Shown here piece by piece: positions 8,209-13,736 of a stretch of DNA of 13,736 nucleotides (position 1 is its first letter; the number at the start of each line of letters is the position of its first letter). The notes under the pieces are model-generated. The model searched no databases. It saw only the letters and a program-made list of their open reading frames with translations, and had not been told where the DNA came from. The position numbers and the translations under genes were made by a program. The DNA is from an uncultured Burkholderiales bacterium (GTDB lineage: Bacteria; Pseudomonadota; Gammaproteobacteria; Burkholderiales; Burkholderiaceae_C): positions 1-13,736 of the forward strand of contig CAIODK010000181.1 of assembly GCA_903856995.1 (NCBI GenBank), written 5' to 3'.

Positions 8209-9248
8209 GTGCTGGCCTTTCTCGGGTCCAGCGCATCGCGCAAGGCATCCCCCATGAAGGTGAGCAGCATCAACGTGACCACCAACACGACAAAAGTGGA
8301 TAAAGATATCCACCAGGCATCGATGTTGTTTTTGCCTTGCGCCAACAACTCGCCCAAGCTGGGTGTGCCTGGCGGAACGCCTAGCCCGAGAAAGTCGAGC
8401 GAGGTCAGCGACAAAATGGCTGCGCTCATACGGAACGGTAAGAAGGTAACCACCGGTGTCAAACTGTTGGGCAACACGTGTCGCCACATAATTTGCGCAT
8501 CTGACAAGCCCAAAGCACGCGCGGCACGCACGTAATCAAGTTGGCGGTTACGCAGAAACTCCGCACGCACATAGTCTGACAAACCCATCCAACCAAACAG
8601 GCCCAACAAAACCAACAACAAGGTGATACTGGGATCAAACACGGCGGAGAAGATGATGAGCAAATACAACTCAGGCATGGCGCCCCAAACCTCCATGAAG
8701 CGCTGCATCGCCAAATCAATCTTGCCGCCAAAGAAACCTTGCAAAGCGCCGGTCAAGATGCCAATGACTGTCCCAAAGAGCGTCAACGCCAAAGCGAACA
8801 AGACAGAGATGCGAAACCCATACAGCAGGCGCGCCACCACATCGCGGCCACGATCGTCGGTACCCAACCAGTTATCCCCCGAAGGCGGGGCTGGGTTGGG
8901 TTGCGTGGCAAAGTAGTTCAGCGTGCTGTGGTGATAGGGGTTGAGTGGGTACAGAGCCCAATTACCGGGCTTGTTGAACTGCGCTTGGATGAAGGGGTCC
9001 AGAAAATCGGTGGGCGTCTCAAAGTCTCCTCCAAAGGTGGTCTCCGGCAAGTTATGCACGATGGGTACGTAAAAACTACCGTTGTAGCGCGCGATCCAAG
9101 GTTTGTCGTTGCACAGAACCTCGGCAAACAAACTCATGACGAACAATAAGACGAACAACACCAAGCTGTAAAAGCCCAAACGGTTGCGCCTGAAGCGGAG
9201 CCAAGCTCGCTGCGTCGGGGATAAAGAGGCATTAGTCGAATTTGACAC
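8205..9248 (-). CDS. yejE: Peptide ABC importer permease YejE
   Basis: This is the second inner-membrane permease of the Yej importer (DppC/OppC class). A first membrane span lies near the N-terminus (FYSLVLFVLLFVMSLFAEVL). A periplasmic stretch containing FGGDFETPTDFLDPFI follows, a YejE-typical insertion. Then comes the conserved WLGTDDRGRDV and several further spans. The cytoplasmic coupling (EAA) loop DYVRAARALGLSDAQIMWRH docks on YejF. The C-terminal DALRDALDPR is characteristic of the family. I prefer the GTG at 9248-9246 (347 residues), which overlaps yejB by 17 bp and has GGTGGA just upstream. The alternative ATG at 9266-9264 (353 residues) lacks a clear ribosome-binding site. The TGA overlaps the yejF start. 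Confidence 0.93.
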   Translation of the reverse strand: MSNSTNASLSPTQRAWLRFRRNRLGFYSLVLFVLLFVMSLFAEVLCNDKPWIARYNGSFYVPIVHNLPETTFGGDFETPTDFLDPFIQAQFNKPGNWALYPLNPYHHSTLNYFATQPNPAPPSGDNWLGTDDRGRDVVARLLYGFRISVLFALALTLFGTVIGILTGALQGFFGGKIDLAMQRFMEVWGAMPELYLLIIFSAVFDPSITLLLVLLGLFGWMGLSDYVRAEFLRNRQLDYVRAARALGLSDAQIMWRHVLPNSLTPVVTFLPFRMSAAILSLTSLDFLGLGVPPGTPSLGELLAQGKNNIDAWWISLSTFVVLVVTLMLLTFMGDALRDALDPRKAST

Positions 9249-10266
9249 GCGGATCCACCCACACATAACAAAGGTCGCTGATGAGCTTGGTCACCAAACC
9301 AATCAACGTGAACAAATACAGCGTCCCCAACACCACAGGGTAGTCACGCCGCATGACGCTCTCGTAACTTAACAGGCCCAAACCATCCAATGAGAACAAG
9401 GTTTCAATCAACAACGATCCGGTGAAGAACGCACCTATGAATGCCGACGGGAACCCCGTGACCAAAGGGATCAACGCATTGCGAAACACATGACGCCAGA
9501 TGACACGTCGCTCAGACAAACCTTTGGCCCGCGCGGTCAAGACGTATTGCTTGCGTATTTCTTCCAGCATGGCATTTTTTGTCAGCAGTGTGGTCACGGC
9601 AAAAGCCCCCAACACGCTGGACATCACAGGCAAAACGATGTGCCACAGATAGTCGGTGATGCGAGCCACCCAACTGAGCTGCGCCCAATTGGCAGAAGTC
9701 AAACCGCGTAATGGGAACCATTGCAACTGACCACCAAACACTACCAGCAAGGCGACGCCCAATACGAAACCAGGAATGGCAAAGCCCACCAACACAATCA
9801 AGCTGGTGAAAAGGTCAAAATGCGAACCTGCACGGACCGCCTTGGCCACACCCAATGGCACGGAGATGAGGTAGCTCAAAAAGAAAGTCCACAGCCCCAA
9901 GCTGATTGAGACCGGCAGTTTTTCTTTCACCAGTTCCCAAACGGATTTGGGATAGAAAAAACTCTTACCCAAATCAAAAACCGCAAACTGTTGAAGCATT
10001 TGCCAAAACCGCTCAGGAGCGGGCTTGTCAAACCCATATTGCTGACGAATTTCTTCAATGCGCGCGGCGTCTACGCCTTGACGCCCTCGGTAGCCTGCGC
10101 CGGCCACTGCAGCACCCTCCCCGCCACTGTCACGCCCTTGCAGTTGCGACACCATTTGCTCGACAGGTCCGCCAGGCACAAATTGAATAACCACGAAGGT
10201 CATCATCAGTACCCCCAACAAGGTCGGAACCATCAACAACAGCCGTTTGAGGATGTATGAGGTCAC
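9232..10266 (-). CDS. yejB: Peptide ABC importer permease YejB
   Basis: This is a 344-residue inner-membrane permease (DppB/OppB class), partner of YejE in the translocation channel. It begins MTSYILKRLLLMVPTLLGV, the usual first span of these permeases, followed by FVPGGPVEQ (29-37). A glycine-rich periplasmic stretch (about 45-65) precedes IRQQYGFDKPAPERF, typical of YejB. The remaining spans lie between about 120 and 335. The EAA coupling loop YVLTARAKGLSERRVIWRHV is at 241-260. The start is GTG at 10266-10264, overlapping the yejA TGA as GTGA. An ATG start giving this N-terminus is absent, so GTG with coupled initiation is the sensible choice. Confidence 0.96.
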   Translation of the reverse strand: MTSYILKRLLLMVPTLLGVLMMTFVVIQFVPGGPVEQMVSQLQGRDSGGEGAAVAGAGYRGRQGVDAARIEEIRQQYGFDKPAPERFWQMLQQFAVFDLGKSFFYPKSVWELVKEKLPVSISLGLWTFFLSYLISVPLGVAKAVRAGSHFDLFTSLIVLVGFAIPGFVLGVALLVVFGGQLQWFPLRGLTSANWAQLSWVARITDYLWHIVLPVMSSVLGAFAVTTLLTKNAMLEEIRKQYVLTARAKGLSERRVIWRHVFRNALIPLVTGFPSAFIGAFFTGSLLIETLFSLDGLGLLSYESVMRRDYPVVLGTLYLFTLIGLVTKLISDLCYVWVDPRVKFD

Positions 10267-12125
10267 GGCGCACGCTCCGATCTCTTCGTGGCAGCCAACG
10301 TGGCTCGGTTATCAATGGTGGCCCACCACGATGACGATGCCCAACCCTCTGGTTGGTAGTAGCGTGGCATCACTGCTGGCAATTCAAAACGGCCATTGCG
10401 CCATGCCACTCGGTGCACACCACCATACCAATGGGGCACGCTGTAATGGCTGTGTCGCAACACGCGGTCGAGGGCCCGCACCGCGGTGATGAGCTGAGGC
10501 CTCGTTTTAGCAGAGATGACGTGCTCCAACAAAGCATCCACCGCTGGATCTTGAATGCCCATGAAGTTACCTGAACCCTCCGTGGTTGCGGCCTTCGAGC
10601 CAAAACGCTCCATCAGCTCCGTGCCAGGTGACTCGCTGCCCACATGGCGATTGCTAATGATTTCAAAGTCGAACACATCCAATCGCTTCTGCAGAATTGC
10701 AAAGTCAATCACCTTGTAGCTCACAAGAAAACCCAACTTCTCTAAGTTCTTGGTGTACGGCGTAATGACACGCCCCATCGCGCCAGAATTGTCAAGAAAC
10801 TCAATCGTGAAGGGGTCGCCATTGGCATTACGCAAAGCCCCATCGCGATAGGTCCAACCTGCATCGGCCAACAAGCCTTTGGCTTTGCGCAAATGGTCGC
10901 GCAACGTTTCCCCTGAAGCTGGGTCTAGCGATGTACGCGGGGGCATGGGCACGGCTTGTTTGAAAACATCGGGTAACAGTTTGTCACGCAATGGCGCGAG
11001 CAAAGCTAGCTCCGCAGCGTCTGGCAAGCCAGTTGACTCGAAATCGCTGGCTACAAAATAGCCGCGCACACGGCTATAGGCGCCGTAAAAGAGCTGTCGG
11101 TTCATCCATTCAAAATCCATTGCCAAACCAATGGCCTCACGAACGCGTGCGTCTTTGAACTTGGGCAAACGGGTGTTGAACAAAAAGCCTTGAAAGTCGC
11201 CTGCGTTGCCGTGCTTGAACTCGCTCTTCATCAATTGGCGATTCGTAAATTGTTTACCAGTGAAACCCCTCGCCCATTCGCGGGCGATAAAGGACTGCAC
11301 CAAATCGAACTCCCCAGCCTTGAAGCCTTCGAGTTGAGCCGTGTTGTCCTTGTAAATTCGATAGGTGATGCGATCAAAGTTAAACAGTCCTTTGCGCACG
11401 TTCAGGTCACGCGCCCAGTAATTGTTATCTCGCTCGTAGCTGACGTCACGACCAAATACCACGTGCCCCATTTTGTAGGGTCCACTGCCAATCGGAACAT
11501 CGGTGACGATTTTGTCGAAGGGTTTCATATGCCCCTCCTCTTCGCCCCAATGGCGACTGAACACGGGCATCCCCCCCACGATCAGCGCTAACTCAGGATT
11601 GACACGCTTGAAATCAAAGCGCACGGTGCGTGGGTCGACGACAGCCACCGCAGACACATCTGCAAACAACGTACGGAATTGCGGCGCCGCCTGTTTGCTG
11701 ATCAACCTCTCAAACGAATACCGAACATCCTCAGCCAGCACCGCATCACCGTTATGAAAACGCGCTTGTGGACGCAACTTGAAAGTAACCGAGCGACGAT
11801 CAGCCGCCACCGTCACATCTTCAGCCAATAAACCATAGGCGGTGGTGGGCTCATCCATAGTCCCCGTGAGCAAGGATTCGAACACCAAATTTGTCAACCC
11901 AGGGGCTGCATTGCCCTTGAGGGTGAATGGGTTGTACTTGTCAAAACTCGACAAACGAGAAGCGGGGACCAGCACCAGTTCGCCGCCTTTGGGGGCAATT
12001 GGATTGACGTAATCAAAGTTTTTGAAATTGGCAGGGTATTTCACATCACCAAATTGGGCGTAGGCATGGCCGGCCCAAGACGGACTTGAGCAGAAAAACA
12101 CCAAAAAAATGAGCAAGCTACGCAT
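10263..12125 (-). CDS. yejA: Periplasmic peptide-binding protein YejA of the Yej importer
   Basis: This is an extracellular solute-binding protein of family 5 (620 residues) that captures peptides in the periplasm for YejBEF. In enterobacteria the system also imports microcin C and contributes to antimicrobial-peptide tolerance (established knowledge). A signal peptide is visible: MRSLLIFLVFFCSSPSWA with probable cleavage after Ala18. There is no good lipobox. FDYVNPIAPKGGEL (37-50) is YejA-like, and RFHNGDAVLAEDVRYSFE (122-139) is the family-5 binding-protein motif. I chose the ATG at 12125-12123 because it begins the signal peptide directly. A TTG at 12140 would add five residues. No clear ribosome-binding site precedes either, which is odd for the lead gene of an operon. 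Confidence 0.95.
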   Translation of the reverse strand: MRSLLIFLVFFCSSPSWAGHAYAQFGDVKYPANFKNFDYVNPIAPKGGELVLVPASRLSSFDKYNPFTLKGNAAPGLTNLVFESLLTGTMDEPTTAYGLLAEDVTVAADRRSVTFKLRPQARFHNGDAVLAEDVRYSFERLISKQAAPQFRTLFADVSAVAVVDPRTVRFDFKRVNPELALIVGGMPVFSRHWGEEEGHMKPFDKIVTDVPIGSGPYKMGHVVFGRDVSYERDNNYWARDLNVRKGLFNFDRITYRIYKDNTAQLEGFKAGEFDLVQSFIAREWARGFTGKQFTNRQLMKSEFKHGNAGDFQGFLFNTRLPKFKDARVREAIGLAMDFEWMNRQLFYGAYSRVRGYFVASDFESTGLPDAAELALLAPLRDKLLPDVFKQAVPMPPRTSLDPASGETLRDHLRKAKGLLADAGWTYRDGALRNANGDPFTIEFLDNSGAMGRVITPYTKNLEKLGFLVSYKVIDFAILQKRLDVFDFEIISNRHVGSESPGTELMERFGSKAATTEGSGNFMGIQDPAVDALLEHVISAKTRPQLITAVRALDRVLRHSHYSVPHWYGGVHRVAWRNGRFELPAVMPRYYQPEGWASSSWWATIDNRATLAATKRSERAP

Positions 12126-12161
12126 GCGACAATTCTGCAAGATTTTTTTGGAGAGTTTTAC
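12126..12161. promoter_or_regulatory. 36-bp divergent spacer between yejA and fabI
   Basis: The yejA and fabI start codons face away from each other with only 36 bp between them. On the plus strand a GGAG (12150-12153), 8 bp before the fabI ATG, is a good ribosome-binding site. The spacer is too short for two complete promoters plus leaders. At least one promoter must therefore overlap the partner's coding sequence. I see no convincing -35/-10 pair in either direction. Confidence 0.4.
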
Positions 12162-12422
12162 ATGAGTACAAAAACGGGTTTCCTGTCTGGTAAAAAACTG
12201 TTAATCACCGGCGTGTTGTCGAATCGATCCATCGCTTATGGCATTGCCAAAGCTTGCCATGACCAAGGTGCCGAGTTGGCCTTCAGCTATGTGGGTGAGC
12301 GCTTCAAAGATCGCATCACCGAATTCGCTTCAGACTTTGACTCTAAACTGATTTTCGACTGCGACGTCAGCAGCGACGCACAAATCGACCAAATGTTCAA
12401 AGACCTCTCCGCCCACTGGTGA
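12162..12422 (+). pseudogene. fabI: Truncated enoyl-ACP reductase FabI (N-terminal 86 residues)
   Basis: FabI performs the NADH-dependent last reduction of each fatty-acid elongation cycle. The fragment starts normally: GGAG ribosome-binding site, ATG at 12162, then GFLSGKKLLITGVLSNRSIA with YGIAKACHDQGAELAFSYVG. This is the FabI form of the Rossmann nucleotide-binding motif. FDCDVSSDAQIDQMF and the start of LSAHW follow. FabI normally continues HWDGLDG and onward for about 175 more residues, including the catalytic Tyr-X6-Lys. Here the frame meets TGA at 12420-12422 directly after HW. The following DNA is the opposite-strand M23 gene, so this is truncation by junction, not a point mutation. 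The product cannot be active. Start and identity are secure; whether the break is biological or an assembly artefact is open. Confidence 0.88.
12413..12419. other. Junction fusing fabI and M23 peptidase interiors
   Basis: CCACTGG at 12413-12419 is readable as native sequence in both genes. On the plus strand it is in the Ala-His-Trp codons of fabI. On the minus strand it is in the Thr-Ser-Gly codons of the M23 entry motif. Left of it everything is fabI; right of it everything is the M23 gene. Shared bases of this length at a join suit a microhomology deletion or inversion, or an overlap-based misassembly. Confidence 0.75.
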
Positions 12423-12436
12423 CGCGAAAGTCTTTT

Positions 12437-12456
12437 CCGACAGGAATGCCTGTCGG
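12437..12456. repeat. Perfect 8-bp inverted repeat beside the fabI/M23 junction
   Basis: CCGACAGG (12437-12444) and CCTGTCGG (12449-12456) are perfect reverse complements around a 4-base AATG loop. The element lies in the M23 coding sequence (codons for PTGIPVG), 18 bp from the junction. No T tract follows on the minus strand, so it is not a standard terminator for that gene. It may simply be a codon-driven coincidence. Confidence 0.6.
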
Positions 12457-13013
12457 CAGCGCATTAAGCCAGCTCAACTGTGAGGACCAATTACGCGTTA
12501 AGTTCGTAACCGCAGCCTGGGTCTGCGAGAACTCATCCTCTGCAGTCGAAAAATCTTGGTTCAAGTCTTTGGCAGACGAATACTGAAAACGTGGAGGAAT
12601 CCATGGCCCGCCACGCCCTTCGTCTTTTTTGATGTATTTGTCGCGTAAATTGATGGGCGTCGCGACTTCCATGAATCTATTTTTCAAGCTTTCGAGTTGT
12701 CGAATTTCTTGAATTGTGGAGTTGAGTGTTTGGCGCAACGTATCCAAGTGTTCACGGTACACCGCCTCAACTTTTTGCTGCTCTGCCTCCGTCGTCACGC
12801 CGCCCATGCTGCGCGCCAAACTAGGACTCATTTCAATTGCAATACGAAAACCGATGAAATGCAACAACACGCCAAAAGTGACCAACACAAACGCAGAGGC
12901 ACACACCCCCAGCAACACTTTTTGAGCTGTGATGGAAAAGGTCCGCACTGAGGCGGTGGGCCCAGATACCCACATCAATTGCATAGATCGCTCCGGATAA
13001 CTTAGAGGGGATG

Positions 13014-13032
13014 CTGTGAGTTTTTTTCACAG
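13014..13032. repeat. 6-bp hairpin in the M23 gene leader
   Basis: CTGTGA (13014-13019) and TCACAG (13027-13032) form a perfect stem around a 7-base, T-rich loop. It would lie in the 5' untranslated RNA of the M23 gene, between the -10 candidate and the start codon. No T tract follows on either strand, so a terminator role is unlikely. Confidence 0.4.
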
Positions 13033-13043
13033 ATGAGCGAGGA

Positions 13044-13069
13044 ATTGTAGGGAGTTCTCCACCATGGAG
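13044..13069 (-). promoter_or_regulatory. Candidate promoter and GGAG/CTCC dyads upstream of the M23 gene
   Basis: TACAAT on the minus strand (13049-13044) is a good -10 hexamer about 60 bp upstream of the M23 start codon, but no good -35 is correctly spaced. Instead the -35 area holds alternating GGAG/CTCC units: GGAG (13051), CTCC (13057) and GGAG (13066). They make GGAGTTCTCC and a CTCCA-CCA-TGGAG hairpin. A weak -35 next to dyad symmetry is compatible with an activated or repressed promoter, but this is inference. Confidence 0.35.
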
Positions 13070-13097
13070 CTACTAAAATTTGGTTGTATTGTTTTTT

Positions 13098-13115
13098 CAA
13101 TGCTTAACAATGCTT
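13098..13115. repeat. Tandem CAATGCTT direct repeat upstream of aat
   Basis: CAATGCTT occurs at 13098-13105 and again at 13108-13115, a 10-bp period close to one helical turn. It lies in the shared region between the divergent M23 and aat genes, about 60-75 bp before the aat start. This is a plausible protein-binding site geometry, but no regulator can be named. Confidence 0.4.
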
Positions 13116-13145
13116 CTTTAGTAAAAGTTAGTCACAACCGGTTCA

Positions 13146-13151
13146 TATACT
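13146..13151 (+). promoter_or_regulatory. Candidate -10 box for aat
   Basis: TATACT on the plus strand matches the -10 consensus at five of six positions and lies 22 bp before the first aat ATG. That would give a leader of about 15 bases. No convincing -35 sits 16-18 bp upstream (AT-rich AAAAGT-like sequence). The call therefore rests on the -10 alone. Confidence 0.3.
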
Positions 13152-13172
13152 GATAAACAATACCTACGGGTT

Positions 13173-13736
13173 ATGAAAAACATGGCGCTCAACATCCCTT
13201 GGATTGAGGAAAACACCCCCCTCCCAAACCCTGAGTCTGCTCAAAAAAAAGGAACAGACATGGCGGGCTTGGTTGCCGCGGGGGGTGGGTTGTCTGTCAT
13301 TCGTTTGCACGAGGCCTACACACAAGGTATGTTTCCATGGTTTAGCCAAGGTCAGCCTGTTTTATGGTGGTCCCCCGATCCACGCATGGTGCTTCAAACC
13401 CACGACTTCAAGTTGCACCGTTCCTTACGGCAAACATTAGTTAAGTTCATTCAAAATTCACGAAGTGAAATAAGAATCGATTTTGATTTTGAACAAGTTA
13501 TCCGCCATTGCGCTCACGCCTCGCGTAAAGGGCAGCCTGGGACCTGGATCGTGGACGAGATGATTGATGCGTACAAAGAGCTCCATGCCGCAGGGTTTGC
13601 TCATAGCGTTGAGACCTGGGTGGAGGGTGAACTGGTGGGTGGGCTGTATTGTGTATCCATTGGATGCGCGGTTTTTGGTGAGTCCATGTTCGCACGCCAA
13701 ACCGATGCATCCAAGATTGCACTGGCCGCTTTGGTC
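13173..13736 (+). CDS. aat: Leucyl/phenylalanyl-tRNA-protein transferase Aat (cut by right edge)
   Basis: The frame is open for 188 codons to the window end with no stop. Aat adds Leu or Phe from aminoacyl-tRNA to proteins with N-terminal Arg or Lys, marking them for ClpS/ClpAP degradation (N-end rule). Family motifs in order are MFPWFSQGQPVLWWSPDPRM (starting near residue 53), HRSLRQTL, CAHASRKGQPGTWIVDEMID, then AHSVETWVEGELVGGLYC and the conserved GESMFARQTDASKIALAAL just before the edge. The remaining 50-70 residues are missing. Start options are ATG 13173 (MKNMALN) and ATG 13182 (MALNIPW). Neither has a strong ribosome-binding site. A stretch around 13450-13500 is AT-rich and uses the rare codons ATA and AGA, unlike neighbouring genes. 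Confidence 0.95.
   Translation, partial: MKNMALNIPWIEENTPLPNPESAQKKGTDMAGLVAAGGGLSVIRLHEAYTQGMFPWFSQGQPVLWWSPDPRMVLQTHDFKLHRSLRQTLVKFIQNSRSEIRIDFDFEQVIRHCAHASRKGQPGTWIVDEMIDAYKELHAAGFAHSVETWVEGELVGGLYCVSIGCAVFGESMFARQTDASKIALAALV

Larger units (their letters stand above)
12397..12984 (-). pseudogene. M23/LytM-type peptidase gene lacking its catalytic domain
   Basis: The 195-residue frame starts at ATG 12984-12982 with GGAG 6 bases upstream. It has a short cytoplasmic lead, one membrane span (about 22-47) and a probable coiled coil (about 66-108: EAEQQKVEAVYREHLDTLRQ onward). A linker then ends in LPTGIPVGKDFRVTSG (176-191). That last motif is the usual entry to an M23 metallopeptidase domain, normally followed by FG.R.DP and zinc-binding His/Asp residues. 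Here Gly191 is followed by RRGL and a stop. Those residues come from reading fabI backwards, so native sequence ends at about 12413-12419. Intact homologues are membrane-anchored peptidoglycan hydrolases or regulators. The remnant could at most yield a membrane-bound coiled-coil stub. Family assignment is from architecture and the entry motif. Confidence 0.75.

Noticed and set aside
8209..8487. 93-codon N-terminal extension of the YejF reading frame
   Set aside because: It is wholly antisense to the yejE 3' end, resembles no ABC ATPase extension, and the ATG at 8208 with ATGA overlap gives the normal YejF N-terminus.
10263..12140. TTG start at 12140 for yejA
   Set aside because: It would add five residues before the signal peptide without a better ribosome-binding site. 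The ATG at 12125 begins a standard signal peptide.
13164..13722. Minus-strand frames opposite aat
   Set aside because: The plus strand carries the complete series of Aat motifs, so the opposite frames are shadows.
1..13736. Defence system, toxin-antitoxin pair, mobile element, CRISPR or tRNA gene
   Set aside because: No transposase, integrase, nuclease, repeat-spacer array, cloverleaf or terminal inverted repeats were seen. Apart from the fabI/M23 joint, the genes are housekeeping or transport.

Overview
The window reads as a chromosomal segment of a betaproteobacterium. The protein types (YejABEF with FabI beside it, and a rimP-nusA-infB-rbfA-truB-typA cluster) and the Aat wording suggest Burkholderiales, probably Comamonadaceae (Limnohabitans/Rhodoferax-like). 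This taxonomic call is inferred from remembered family resemblance, not from a search. Gene density is high, no gap exceeds 300 bases, and I see no tRNA, rRNA, CRISPR array, insertion sequence or phage gene.

Left block (1-6573, all minus strand, read right to left): a transcription/translation operon of rimP, nusA, infB, rbfA, truB and the first 52 codons of typA/bipA, which runs off the left edge. Gaps are 2-28 bp, and truB/typA overlap by an ATGA. Upstream of rimP lies a near-consensus sigma70 promoter (-35 TTGATA, 17-bp spacer, -10 TACAAT). An intrinsic terminator-like hairpin with an eight-T tract sits immediately downstream of it and before rimP. The hairpin may end the yej transcript, act as an attenuator in the rimP-nusA leader, or both.

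Middle block (6574-12125, minus strand): a complete yejA-yejB-yejE-yejF peptide ABC importer operon, comprising a periplasmic binding protein, two permeases and a double ATPase. Adjacent reading frames overlap through GTGA and ATGA junctions and a short yejB/yejE overlap, which implies translational coupling.

Right block (12126-13736): fabI (enoyl-ACP reductase) starts divergently 36 bp from yejA but breaks off after 86 codons. Exactly there begins, in convergent orientation, the interior of an M23-type (LytM) peptidase gene that has lost its whole catalytic domain. The join is at a CCACTGG that fits both genes. This is either a microhomology-type deletion/rearrangement or a chimeric assembly joint, and it is the most notable thing in the window. 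To its right the M23 promoter region and the start of aat (leucyl/phenylalanyl-tRNA-protein transferase, plus strand, cut by the right edge) look normal.

Apart from that junction and the rimP leader, the window is housekeeping sequence. I did not find a convincing new multi-gene system.
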